DNA from: Candidatus Limosilactobacillus faecipullorum
GTDB lineage: Bacteria > Bacillota > Bacilli > Lactobacillales > Lactobacillaceae
Reading direction: 5' to 3'
DNA: 32,667 nt
NCBI GenBank assembly: GCA_019118465.1
Contig: DWYX01000025.1
Coordinates: 1 to 32,667, forward strand
Position numbers and translations under genes: made by a program. Positions within the stretch are counted from its first letter, which is position 1. Every line of letters starts with the position of its first letter. Under the pieces are notes generated by a model. The model was given only the letters and a program-made list of their open reading frames with translations. It had not been told where the DNA came from and did not search any database. This document shows, in pieces, positions 26,145 to 32,667 of this stretch.

Positions 26145-27293
26145 ATGGTAAAGAATATGAAAAAAGATCTTGTAATTTCGAACTTGGAAAACTTTGACCA
26201 AGCGGAATATGATAAGGCTGTTGGTAAGTTAATCCGGACTTACAAGCAAAAAAAAGAGATCGAATATAACGAATTAACTGATCAAATCGCGACACCGTTT
26301 GGGTTGAACGCTGATGGGATGGATAATTTGATGCAAAATGTTGAAGATGCCGGGATTAGTGTGGTTGACGAAAACGGTGATCCAGATCCTCGGGCCCTTA
26401 AGGCAACTGAAAAATTATCCAACAAAGCTTTGAAGGATAATGACACGTCAGCGCCAACCGGAGTAAAGATTAATGATCCCGTTCGGATGTACCTAAAGGA
26501 AATTGGGCGAGTTAACCTTTTAACAGCGGACGAAGAAGTCGCTTTAGCTTTGCGGATTGAAAAAGGTGATGAAGTAGCTAAGCAAGAATTAGCGGAAGCC
26601 AACTTACGGTTAGTGGTCTCAATCGCCAAGCGGTATGTTGGTCGGGGGATGCAATTCCTTGACTTGATCCAAGAAGGTAACATGGGGCTGATGAAGGCCG
26701 TTGAGAAGTTTGATTACCGAAAGGGATTTAAGTTCTCAACTTACGCTACTTGGTGGATTCGGCAAGCCATTACCCGGGCAATTGCCGACCAAGCGCGGAC
26801 GATTCGGATTCCGGTTCACATGGTTGAAACTATTAATAAGTTGATTCGGATTCAACGGCAACTTCTTCAAGACCTAGGTCGGGAACCGCTTCCTGAAGAA
26901 ATTGGGGCTGAAATGGACATGCCAACTAAGAAGGTTCGGGATATCTTAAAGATTGCTCAAGAACCAGTTTCCTTGGAAACCCCAATTGGTGAAGAAGACG
27001 ATTCTCACTTGGGTGACTTCATTGAAGATCATGATGCCACTAGTCCAGCCGACCATGCGGCTTATGAAATGATGAAGAAGCAACTTGAAAACGTATTGGA
27101 CACCTTGACTGACCGGGAAGAAAATGTGCTTCGGTTGCGGTTCGGTTTGGATGATGGGCGGACTCGTACTTTGGAAGAAGTCGGCAAAGTCTTTGGGGTT
27201 ACCCGGGAACGGATCCGGCAAATTGAAGCTAAGGCCTTACGAAAATTACGGCACCCATCACGTTCTAAGCAACTAAAGGACTTCTTAGAATAG
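26145..27293 (+). CDS. rpoD: Primary sigma factor RpoD (sigma-A)
   Basis: The 382-residue housekeeping sigma factor directs RNA polymerase to TTGACA/TATAAT promoters like those in this window. A short region 1.1 (about 1-90) precedes region 1.2 ([21 protein letters not shown]). Region 2 has [22 protein letters not shown] and the -10 recognition helix [17 protein letters not shown]. Region 3 begins [13 protein letters not shown], and region 4 ends with the -35 helix [23 protein letters not shown] 26145 follows GGAGGAG inside the end of dnaG, with a somewhat long 11-base gap. Length fits Gram-positive sigma-A proteins. A strong terminator follows. Confidence 0.98.
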   Translation: MVKNMKKDLVISNLENFDQAEYDKAVGKLIRTYKQKKEIEYNELTDQIATPFGLNADGMDNLMQNVEDAGISVVDENGDPDPRALKATEKLSNKALKDNDTSAPTGVKINDPVRMYLKEIGRVNLLTADEEVALALRIEKGDEVAKQELAEANLRLVVSIAKRYVGRGMQFLDLIQEGNMGLMKAVEKFDYRKGFKFSTYATWWIRQAITRAIADQARTIRIPVHMVETINKLIRIQRQLLQDLGREPLPEEIGAEMDMPTKKVRDILKIAQEPVSLETPIGEEDDSHLGDFIEDHDATSPADHAAYEMMKKQLENVLDTLTDREENVLRLRFGLDDGRTRTLEEVGKVFGVTRERIRQIEAKALRKLRHPSRSKQLKDFLE

Positions 27294-27307
27294 TTATTAA
27301 ATAAGGG

Positions 27308-27347
27308 AGGGCAGAAAGAAGCAGTGGTTTTCTTTCTGCTCTTTTTT
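27308..27347 (+). terminator. Rho-independent terminator of dnaG-rpoD
   Basis: AGGGCAGAAAGAA (27308-27320) pairs with TTCTTTCTGCTCT (27330-27342), a 13-bp stem with one G-T pair, and T residues continue to 27347. Confidence 0.92.
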
Positions 27348-27368
27348 GCGTACAAACAAGAAAAGGAC

Positions 27369-28727
27369 ATGGAACAAGTAGCAATGATTAAATTAATTTC
27401 TGACCAGCTTCAAGCGAGTCAAGGGAAATATATTTCTTATACTTATGAAATTCCACTTCAAAAGCCTCTCCAGCTCTTCCAACGGACATCTGCTTATCAA
27501 GGGCAACGTAGCTTTTGGCAAACAAATGATGGTGAATTAACCATGATTGGTTTGCTACCTTTAAAACGGCTCTTTAACTGTGATTTTGAAAAGATACAAA
27601 ATTTTCAAGCTGAATTTAAGGCTAAGTGGCTAAATTTAACTCCCGAAGGAGGCTTGTCTCCGCGGTTATTGGGTGGTTTTGCCTTTAATTTAGCGGACCA
27701 ATCAACTACTGAATGGCATCGTTTAGAAAATGGTTATTTTATGCTACCGCAACTTTTGTTTTTGCTTTCCCCAAAGAAAGCCCAGGTCGTTTTAACCACC
27801 ATTGCGGATGCAAATTTAGAAGCGCAACTTCAAAATTTGCAAAAACAGGTTGAAAGGATCCTTGAAGACGCTCCAATCACTGAACCGACCCAGCCAATCA
27901 CGGGCGAAGAGCTCGCCGTTACTAAGTGGTTAAACTTGGTTGAAAGAAGTATTACCGAAATCAAAGCTGGCAAAATGAAAAAGGTGGTCCTAGCCCGACG
28001 ACTAAAGGTCACTGGAGAAAAAGCATTTAATTCGGCAGTGATTTTAGGTCGGTTAATGAAGCAACAAACAAATACCTATCATTTTCTCCTCGAAGATGGC
28101 GATACTTTCTTTATTGGGGCCACCCCAGAACGATTAGTTCGAGCAACAAAGGATCAGTTTGTGACGGCGAGTGTTGCTGGTTCAATTGGGCGCGGGCAGA
28201 CGCCAGTTGAAGATGATCAACTGGGAAATCAGTTACTCAATGATGCTAAAAATCAACTTGAGCATCAAATTGTTGTCGATCGGATTAAACAATCCCTCGC
28301 ACCTTTTGTTGAAAATGTAATCGTTGGTCCTGCCCAACTTTTAAAGAATCATGATATTCAACACATTTACCATCCAATTATGGGAAAACGACTGGCAAAC
28401 CAACCGTTACTAACCGTAGTCAAAGCTCTCCACCCAACTCCTGCTTTAGGTGGGGAACCCCGGTCAAAAGCATTACCTTGGTTAGCGACTGAAGAAGATG
28501 CCGGGCGAGGAATGTATGGTGGCCCGATTGGCTGGTTAGACCTGATTCGTGATGAAGGTGAATTTGCGGTTGGACTCCGGTCAGGAGTATTTAGTCAAAA
28601 TACCGGCTATTTATACGCTGGCTGTGGGATTGTTGCTGATTCAATTCCAGAAAAAGAGCGGGTGGAAACCCGGTTGAAATTTCAACCAATGTTAAGGGGG
28701 ATTTGTGATCAATGGATACTCAAGTAA
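27369..28727 (+). CDS. menF: Isochorismate synthase
   Basis: The 452-residue enzyme converts chorismate to isochorismate, the entry to menaquinone synthesis. The C-terminal chorismate-binding domain (about 190-450) shows the family motifs: MKKVVLARRLKV with the general base region, FFIGATPERLV, ASVAGSIGRG, HPTPALGGEPR, GRGMYGGPIGWLD, and the closing YAGCGIVADSIPEKE. Isochorismate synthases for siderophores look similar; the menD and menH neighbours decide for MenF. I place the start at ATG 27369, since the frame upstream runs through the rpoD terminator; AAAAGG is rather close to it, and ATG 27384 is a fallback. It overlaps menD by 16 bases. I see no convincing promoter of its own in the 22-base gap after the terminator. 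Confidence 0.93.
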   Translation: MEQVAMIKLISDQLQASQGKYISYTYEIPLQKPLQLFQRTSAYQGQRSFWQTNDGELTMIGLLPLKRLFNCDFEKIQNFQAEFKAKWLNLTPEGGLSPRLLGGFAFNLADQSTTEWHRLENGYFMLPQLLFLLSPKKAQVVLTTIADANLEAQLQNLQKQVERILEDAPITEPTQPITGEELAVTKWLNLVERSITEIKAGKMKKVVLARRLKVTGEKAFNSAVILGRLMKQQTNTYHFLLEDGDTFFIGATPERLVRATKDQFVTASVAGSIGRGQTPVEDDQLGNQLLNDAKNQLEHQIVVDRIKQSLAPFVENVIVGPAQLLKNHDIQHIYHPIMGKRLANQPLLTVVKALHPTPALGGEPRSKALPWLATEEDAGRGMYGGPIGWLDLIRDEGEFAVGLRSGVFSQNTGYLYAGCGIVADSIPEKERVETRLKFQPMLRGICDQWILK

Positions 28728-30403
28728 ACTTAGCCAAGTATTTATCAGCATTTATTCAGGGTTTGAAAGAAGCAGGGGTTTCTCAAGCAGTAATTAGTCC
28801 TGGCTCCCGTTCCACCCCATTGGCAATTATGTTGCATCGGGATCCGGAAATTACCACCTATCTAGACGTTGATGAACGCTCTGCTGCCTTTTTTGGTCTT
28901 GGCCTAACGAAGGTTAATCACCAACCAGTTGCCTTGGTCTGTACCTCTGGGAGTGCTGCTGCTAATTATTATCCAGCAATCTGTGAAGCGGAAGCGACTA
29001 ATCAATCGTTAATTATCCTAACTACGGATCGACCGGCAGAGCTCCAAGGGGTTGGCGCTCCCCAAGCAATGGATCAAGTTAATTTATATGCTAGTCATGT
29101 CAAAAGAATGGTCCAATTGGCCTTGCCGGAAGCAAGCACATCAATGGTGGAATATGCGCACTGGCAAGCTTTTGCAACTGCTACGGATGCTTTGACGATT
29201 CCTAAGGGACCGGTACAAATTAATTTACCTTTCCGTGAACCATTATTACCAGCGAATCTAGCGTCAGTTGATTCTCAAGTGTTACGACCAATTCAAAACC
29301 TCACGACCCAGCGTCAAGTTGATCTGACACCACTAAAGGAGCTTTTTACCCAACCAGGATTAATTATCGTCGGCGAGGAACGCTCGAAAGAAGAAGCCCA
29401 ATTATTGGTTCAACTAGCTCAAAAACTCAATTGGCCTTTATTGGGCGATCCCTTGACTAATTTGATAGATCATGATCAAAGTACCGTTTATTTACGTCAA
29501 GCAGGCCTAATTTTTCAAGCAACGGTCCCAACTCCAAGGGTAATCTTACGGTTTGGCCGCTTACCAGTGACAAAACCAGTTATACAATGGTTGACTAGGC
29601 AAACTTGCCCAACGGTTTTAGTTGAAGACGGCTTACAAATGAAGGACCAACTTCATCGTGCCAACTATTTGGTGAATGGCTCAGTAGCTAATTTTATGAC
29701 AGCAATTAATAAGCTGAATTTAGCACCGCTTGATGATACTTGGAAACTAAAGTGGCAAGCTTACCAAGATCTTGCAGAAGCAGTCGTTCAAGAGCATATT
29801 ACTCAGCTTCCCTTCGGACATTCTGTAGTGGCTGCAAGTTTAAGTGATCAGTTAAAGCAACAAAATTTGTTTTTGGCTAACAGTAATTCGATTCGCTTAG
29901 TCGATCGTCTTGCAGGAAGTCATAACCAGTCGGTTCAGGTATATGGAAATCGGGGCGTTAATGGGATTGATGGCCTAAACTCGACCGTGGCGGGGATTAC
30001 GCTAGCAAGTCAGCGAGCCACGACACTCTTGATTGGGGACTTAGCCTTTTTCCATGATATGAATGGCTTAGCGATGATTAAACGGTATCACTTACCGGTA
30101 ACGGTCATTCTTTTAAACAATAATGGCGGCGGAATCTTTGCCTTTCTGTCCCAAAGTCAGCTTCCAAAAGATGAATATCTGGCCTTATTTGGTACTCCGC
30201 AGGATTTGAATTTTAAAAAAGTCGCTGAATTGTATGATTTTAAGTATCACCGCCCGCAATCACAAGCGGAAATTGCCCAATTATTAAACCGACCAGGGCA
30301 ACATCTAATTGAAATTTTAGATGACCAACAGGCACCAGTTGATGCTTGGCAGGAAATGGTCCAGGATTATCAAGAAAGGGTAGCGCAAACCAATGAAAAC
30401 TAA
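28712..30403 (+). CDS. menD: SEPHCHC synthase (MenD)
   Basis: The 563-residue thiamine diphosphate enzyme joins 2-oxoglutarate (as succinic semialdehyde) to isochorismate, giving 2-succinyl-5-enolpyruvyl-6-hydroxy-3-cyclohexene-1-carboxylate. The isochorismate-binding SPGSRSTPL is at 29-37, the catalytic ThDP glutamate is E55 (LDVDERSAAFF), and CTSGSAAANYYPA is at 77-89. The C-terminal ThDP/Mg site is GDLAFFHDMNGL (about 444-455) with LNNNGGGIFAFL, and GNRGVNGIDGLNST precedes it. Length is normal. It starts inside the end of menF and overlaps menH by 11 bases, so the three are one coupled unit. Confidence 0.96.
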   Translation: MDTQVNLAKYLSAFIQGLKEAGVSQAVISPGSRSTPLAIMLHRDPEITTYLDVDERSAAFFGLGLTKVNHQPVALVCTSGSAAANYYPAICEAEATNQSLIILTTDRPAELQGVGAPQAMDQVNLYASHVKRMVQLALPEASTSMVEYAHWQAFATATDALTIPKGPVQINLPFREPLLPANLASVDSQVLRPIQNLTTQRQVDLTPLKELFTQPGLIIVGEERSKEEAQLLVQLAQKLNWPLLGDPLTNLIDHDQSTVYLRQAGLIFQATVPTPRVILRFGRLPVTKPVIQWLTRQTCPTVLVEDGLQMKDQLHRANYLVNGSVANFMTAINKLNLAPLDDTWKLKWQAYQDLAEAVVQEHITQLPFGHSVVAASLSDQLKQQNLFLANSNSIRLVDRLAGSHNQSVQVYGNRGVNGIDGLNSTVAGITLASQRATTLLIGDLAFFHDMNGLAMIKRYHLPVTVILLNNNGGGIFAFLSQSQLPKDEYLALFGTPQDLNFKKVAELYDFKYHRPQSQAEIAQLLNRPGQHLIEILDDQQAPVDAWQEMVQDYQERVAQTNEN

Positions 30404-31202
30404 ACTTTTCCATTCTGAATGGCTCCAGTGGCAAGGTGAAAAGCTACCGACTTTGGTCTGCCTTCATGGGTTCACGGGGACGCTAAATACTTTTCGCAGT
30501 TTAAATTGGCCCCCAAATTGGAATGTTTTAGGCGTTGATTTGATTGGCCACGGCCAAAGTCCAATTTTTGTCCACCCCGATGAATACCGCATGCCAAAAG
30601 TTATCCAAACCTTACGAAACTTGATGGTCAAACTAGGAATTGGAAACTACACCGTACTTGGTTACTCAATGGGCGGCCGCATTGCTCTAGCTTGGGCTTT
30701 AAGCGATCCAAAAATTGTTCGGGTGATTTTAGAAAGTTCTCGGCCAGGAATTGATAGCGAACAAGTTCGCCAAGAACGGCAACTTAAGGATAATCAACTT
30801 GCAACTCGGCTTTTAACCCAGCCCTTGCAGGCTTTTGTTGATGATTGGGAGAACTTACCCTTGTTTGCAACTCAACGCCAATTACCAGCCGCAGTTCAAG
30901 CCCGGGTTCGTAAGGAGCGATTGAGCCAGGTCCCCTATGGGTTAGCGATGAGTTTGATGATGCTGGGGACTGGTCAGCAAGCAAATTATTGGCCTCGACT
31001 ACCTCAAATTTGTCCGGGGCTCTTAATTACGGGAAAAGTGGATGCTAAATTCCAGGGAATCGCAACGGCAATGCAGAAAGCGGCGCCCCAATTACATCAC
31101 CAAGTACTCCCCGGCGGTCACTGCGTCCACTTGGAGAATCCGGCTTTGTTTAGCCAAATAATTAGTGATTACTTAAATCAGCGAGTTTCACAAGTTAATT
31201 AA
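30393..31202 (+). CDS. menH: MenH-type hydrolase, SHCHC synthase
   Basis: The 269-residue alpha/beta-hydrolase fold protein most likely eliminates pyruvate from the MenD product to give 2-succinyl-6-hydroxy-2,4-cyclohexadiene-1-carboxylate. The oxyanion-side motif LHGFTGT is at about 24-30, the nucleophile Ser92 lies in LGYSMGGRIAL, and the catalytic His in LPGGHCVHLENP near the C-terminus. ESSRPGI (about 114-120) is close to the ESASPGL-type motif of MenH. ATG 30393 overlaps menD by 11 bases. In Bacillus the operon continues menB-menE-menC; here it stops, and pepD follows with its own promoter. Confidence 0.9.
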   Translation: MKTKLFHSEWLQWQGEKLPTLVCLHGFTGTLNTFRSLNWPPNWNVLGVDLIGHGQSPIFVHPDEYRMPKVIQTLRNLMVKLGIGNYTVLGYSMGGRIALAWALSDPKIVRVILESSRPGIDSEQVRQERQLKDNQLATRLLTQPLQAFVDDWENLPLFATQRQLPAAVQARVRKERLSQVPYGLAMSLMMLGTGQQANYWPRLPQICPGLLITGKVDAKFQGIATAMQKAAPQLHHQVLPGGHCVHLENPALFSQIISDYLNQRVSQVN

Positions 31203-31219
31203 TTACGATGATTAATTCG

Positions 31220-31228
31220 TGATATAAT
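31220..31228 (+). promoter_or_regulatory. Extended -10 promoter of pepD
   Basis: A perfect TATAAT (31223-31228) has TGA just upstream as an extended -10. The -35 region (TTAATT) is weak. The transcript would start near 31235, ahead of AAGGAGG (31241-31247). Confidence 0.6.
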
Positions 31229-31255
31229 TAACTTGATAATAAGGAGGGGCTATCA

Positions 31256-32569
31256 ATGCCATGTACTACGGTTTTAGTTGGGAAGAAAGCAAGTTTGAAC
31301 GGGTCCACAATAATTGCGCGGCAAGAAGACTATGGTCAAGCCTTAAACCCACAACGGTTCGTTTTAGTGACTCCAGACCAGCAACCTCGGGAATATACTT
31401 CAAAGACGACCGGTTTTAAATGTACTTTACCAGATAATCCGCTTCGTTATACTTCTGATCCTGATGCGGATCCGTCCTTCGGGATCTTTGGAGCAGCTGG
31501 AATTAATGAGGCCAATGTTGCCATGACGGCCACTGAAACTAGTACTACCAATTCCCGAATCCTAGGACTTGATCCTTACAATGAAGAGAGCGGGATCGGG
31601 GAGGAAGATTTTGTTACTTTGGTTCTTCCATATATTCATAGTGCTCGGGAAGGGGTGCAACGCTTAGGGCAATTATTGGCTGAAGTTGGAACCTATGAAT
31701 CAAATGGGATCGCTTTTAGCGACCAAGATGAAGTTTGGTATGTCGAAACAATTGGTGGTCACCACTGGGCGGCGATTAAAGTTCCGGATGATTCCTACGT
31801 GGTCGCGCCAAACAGGTTTAACATTACCGACTTTAATTTTAATTCTGCTGATACAATGGCTAGTCCAGACTTGCAAACCTTGATTGAAAAGAATCACCTT
31901 AATCCTGACCAAAAAGGTTATAATCTCCGTCATATTTTTGGTAGTTCGACCATGCAGGATGCCCGTTATAACAATCCTCGGACTTGGTATGTACAAAAAA
32001 TTTTTGGTGGGGCTCCGATGACGGATCCAACTTCAATGGATCAACCATTCTTTTGCCATCCCGATCATTTAATTGCGGTTGAAGACATCAAGCAAGTATT
32101 GAGTTCTCATTACCAAAATACAGTTTACGATCCTTATGGTGGGGCTTCTGGGAAGCAGTTCCGGCCAATTGCTTTAAACCGTAATTTGGAACTACACATT
32201 CTTGAAATTCGTGCGCATGTTCCAGCAAGTCTAGCGGCTACTCACTGGTTGGCTTTTGGTCCGAATACCTTTAATGCGGTCGTGCCATTCTATGCGAATG
32301 TTTTATCGACCCCAGCGCCATACGAAAAGACTAGTCGCCAATATGACCCGACGAATATGTATTGGTTAACTAATACCTTAGCTGCCCTTGGTGATCGGCG
32401 TTATCAAGCCGTAGCTGGGAAAGTTGAAGCCTTTGAACAAACTGTGGTTGCCAAGTGTCGGCATTTACAATTACAAGCCGACCAACGGGCAAGGTTTCAG
32501 GAAAATATTCCGGCTTACTTAACTGAGGTTAATAATAAAATACGCGATTTGCTAGTTCGTAACATTTAA
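31256..32569 (+). CDS. pepD: C69-family dipeptidase (PepD)
   Basis: The 437-residue peptidase belongs to family C69 of N-terminal nucleophile hydrolases, which cleave a broad range of dipeptides in lactic acid bacteria. The start [27 protein letters not shown] is diagnostic; Cys3 should become the N-terminal nucleophile after processing. Later conserved segments are [52 protein letters not shown] and the C-terminal [11 protein letters not shown]. No signal peptide is present, so it should be cytoplasmic. Length is a little short for the family (usually about 470). ATG 31256 follows AAGGAGG by 8 bases. It is transcribed separately from the men genes. Confidence 0.93.
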   Translation: MPCTTVLVGKKASLNGSTIIARQEDYGQALNPQRFVLVTPDQQPREYTSKTTGFKCTLPDNPLRYTSDPDADPSFGIFGAAGINEANVAMTATETSTTNSRILGLDPYNEESGIGEEDFVTLVLPYIHSAREGVQRLGQLLAEVGTYESNGIAFSDQDEVWYVETIGGHHWAAIKVPDDSYVVAPNRFNITDFNFNSADTMASPDLQTLIEKNHLNPDQKGYNLRHIFGSSTMQDARYNNPRTWYVQKIFGGAPMTDPTSMDQPFFCHPDHLIAVEDIKQVLSSHYQNTVYDPYGGASGKQFRPIALNRNLELHILEIRAHVPASLAATHWLAFGPNTFNAVVPFYANVLSTPAPYEKTSRQYDPTNMYWLTNTLAALGDRRYQAVAGKVEAFEQTVVAKCRHLQLQADQRARFQENIPAYLTEVNNKIRDLLVRNI

Positions 32570-32573
32570 CAAA

Positions 32574-32630
32574 AAAAGCCTAACAAGGTTAGACTCAAAG
32601 TAGACTAAAAAAGGAGTCTTTGCCTTGTTA
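32574..32630 (-). terminator. Terminator for a convergent gene beyond the window, with alternative pairing
   Basis: TAACAAGG (32581-32588) pairs with CCTTGTTA (32623-32630), and CAAAG/CTTTG-type and AGACT/AGTCT pairs extend it inward. On the minus strand it is followed by seven T residues (complement of 32571-32577), so it mainly serves a leftward gene ending near the window edge. On the plus strand no T-run follows, so it is a poor terminator for pepD. Confidence 0.65.
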
Positions 32631-32667
32631 AGCTACTTTAAGTCTAGTTATGATCGCCATGATTTTC

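Noticed and set aside
26282-26683. 133-codon open frame antisense to rpoD
   Set aside because: Shadow of the strong rpoD codon pattern; no start signals and low-complexity Ser/Arg content.
32644-32667. C-terminal codons (ENHGDHN-stop) of a minus-strand gene at the right edge
   Set aside because: Plausible given the minus-strand terminator, but seven codons in one of two open frames are not enough to annotate.

Overview
This window looks like chromosomal DNA of a low-to-moderate G+C Firmicute of the Lactobacillaceae, most likely a Limosilactobacillus-type heterofermenter. The evidence is strong TTGAC(A)/TATAAT promoters and AGGAGG ribosome binding sites, frequent CGG arginine codons, an LdhL-type L-lactate dehydrogenase, PepD-type C69 dipeptidase, T-box leaders on aminoacyl-tRNA synthetase operons, and the Firmicute order of the rel/hisS/era/dnaG/rpoD genes. 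The species cannot be fixed from sequence reading alone. Nearly everything is core genome.

Layout: (1) 1-2010, an APC-family amino acid permease, then rplS behind a strong promoter and an L19-type leader RNA. (2) 2010-3150, an AT-rich scar holding a frameshifted, N-terminally truncated phage-type integrase and no other phage gene. (3) 3150-5200 on the minus strand, mscL, ldh and a tiny membrane protein, each with its own signals. (4) 5247-10551 on the plus strand, a small unknown protein that seems to use an AUU start codon, then prmA-rsmE, an unknown four-helix membrane protein, rel and dtd. (5) 10552-12580, a highly structured non-coding stretch between convergent genes, then a fructosamine kinase-like gene and an N-acetylmuramoyl-L-alanine amidase on the minus strand. 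(6) 12720-16084, a T-box-controlled hisS-aspS operon. (7) 16223-20737, rpsU, yqeY, then phoH-ybeY-dgkA-era-recO. (8) 20773-24089, T-box-controlled glyQ-glyS. (9) 24113-27347, dnaG-rpoD ending in a good terminator. (10) 27369-31202, menF-menD-menH, the first steps of menaquinone synthesis. (11) 31223-32667, pepD and a terminator that faces a convergent gene beyond the window.

Functionally most genes serve translation (rplS, rpsU, hisS, aspS, glyQS, yqeY, prmA, rsmE, dtd, era, ybeY), the stringent response (rel), replication and transcription initiation (dnaG, rpoD), repair (recO), and envelope maintenance (dgkA, amidase, mscL). The two T-box leaders align well enough to compare specifier positions: glyQS reads GGA (Gly), while hisS-aspS appears to read GAC (Asp), not a His codon.

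I saw no rRNA, tRNA, CRISPR array, intact mobile element or defence system. The least explained items are the multi-helix element at 10552-10836, the AUU-start gene at 5326, and the mirror-image Shine-Dalgarno hairpin at 50-90.
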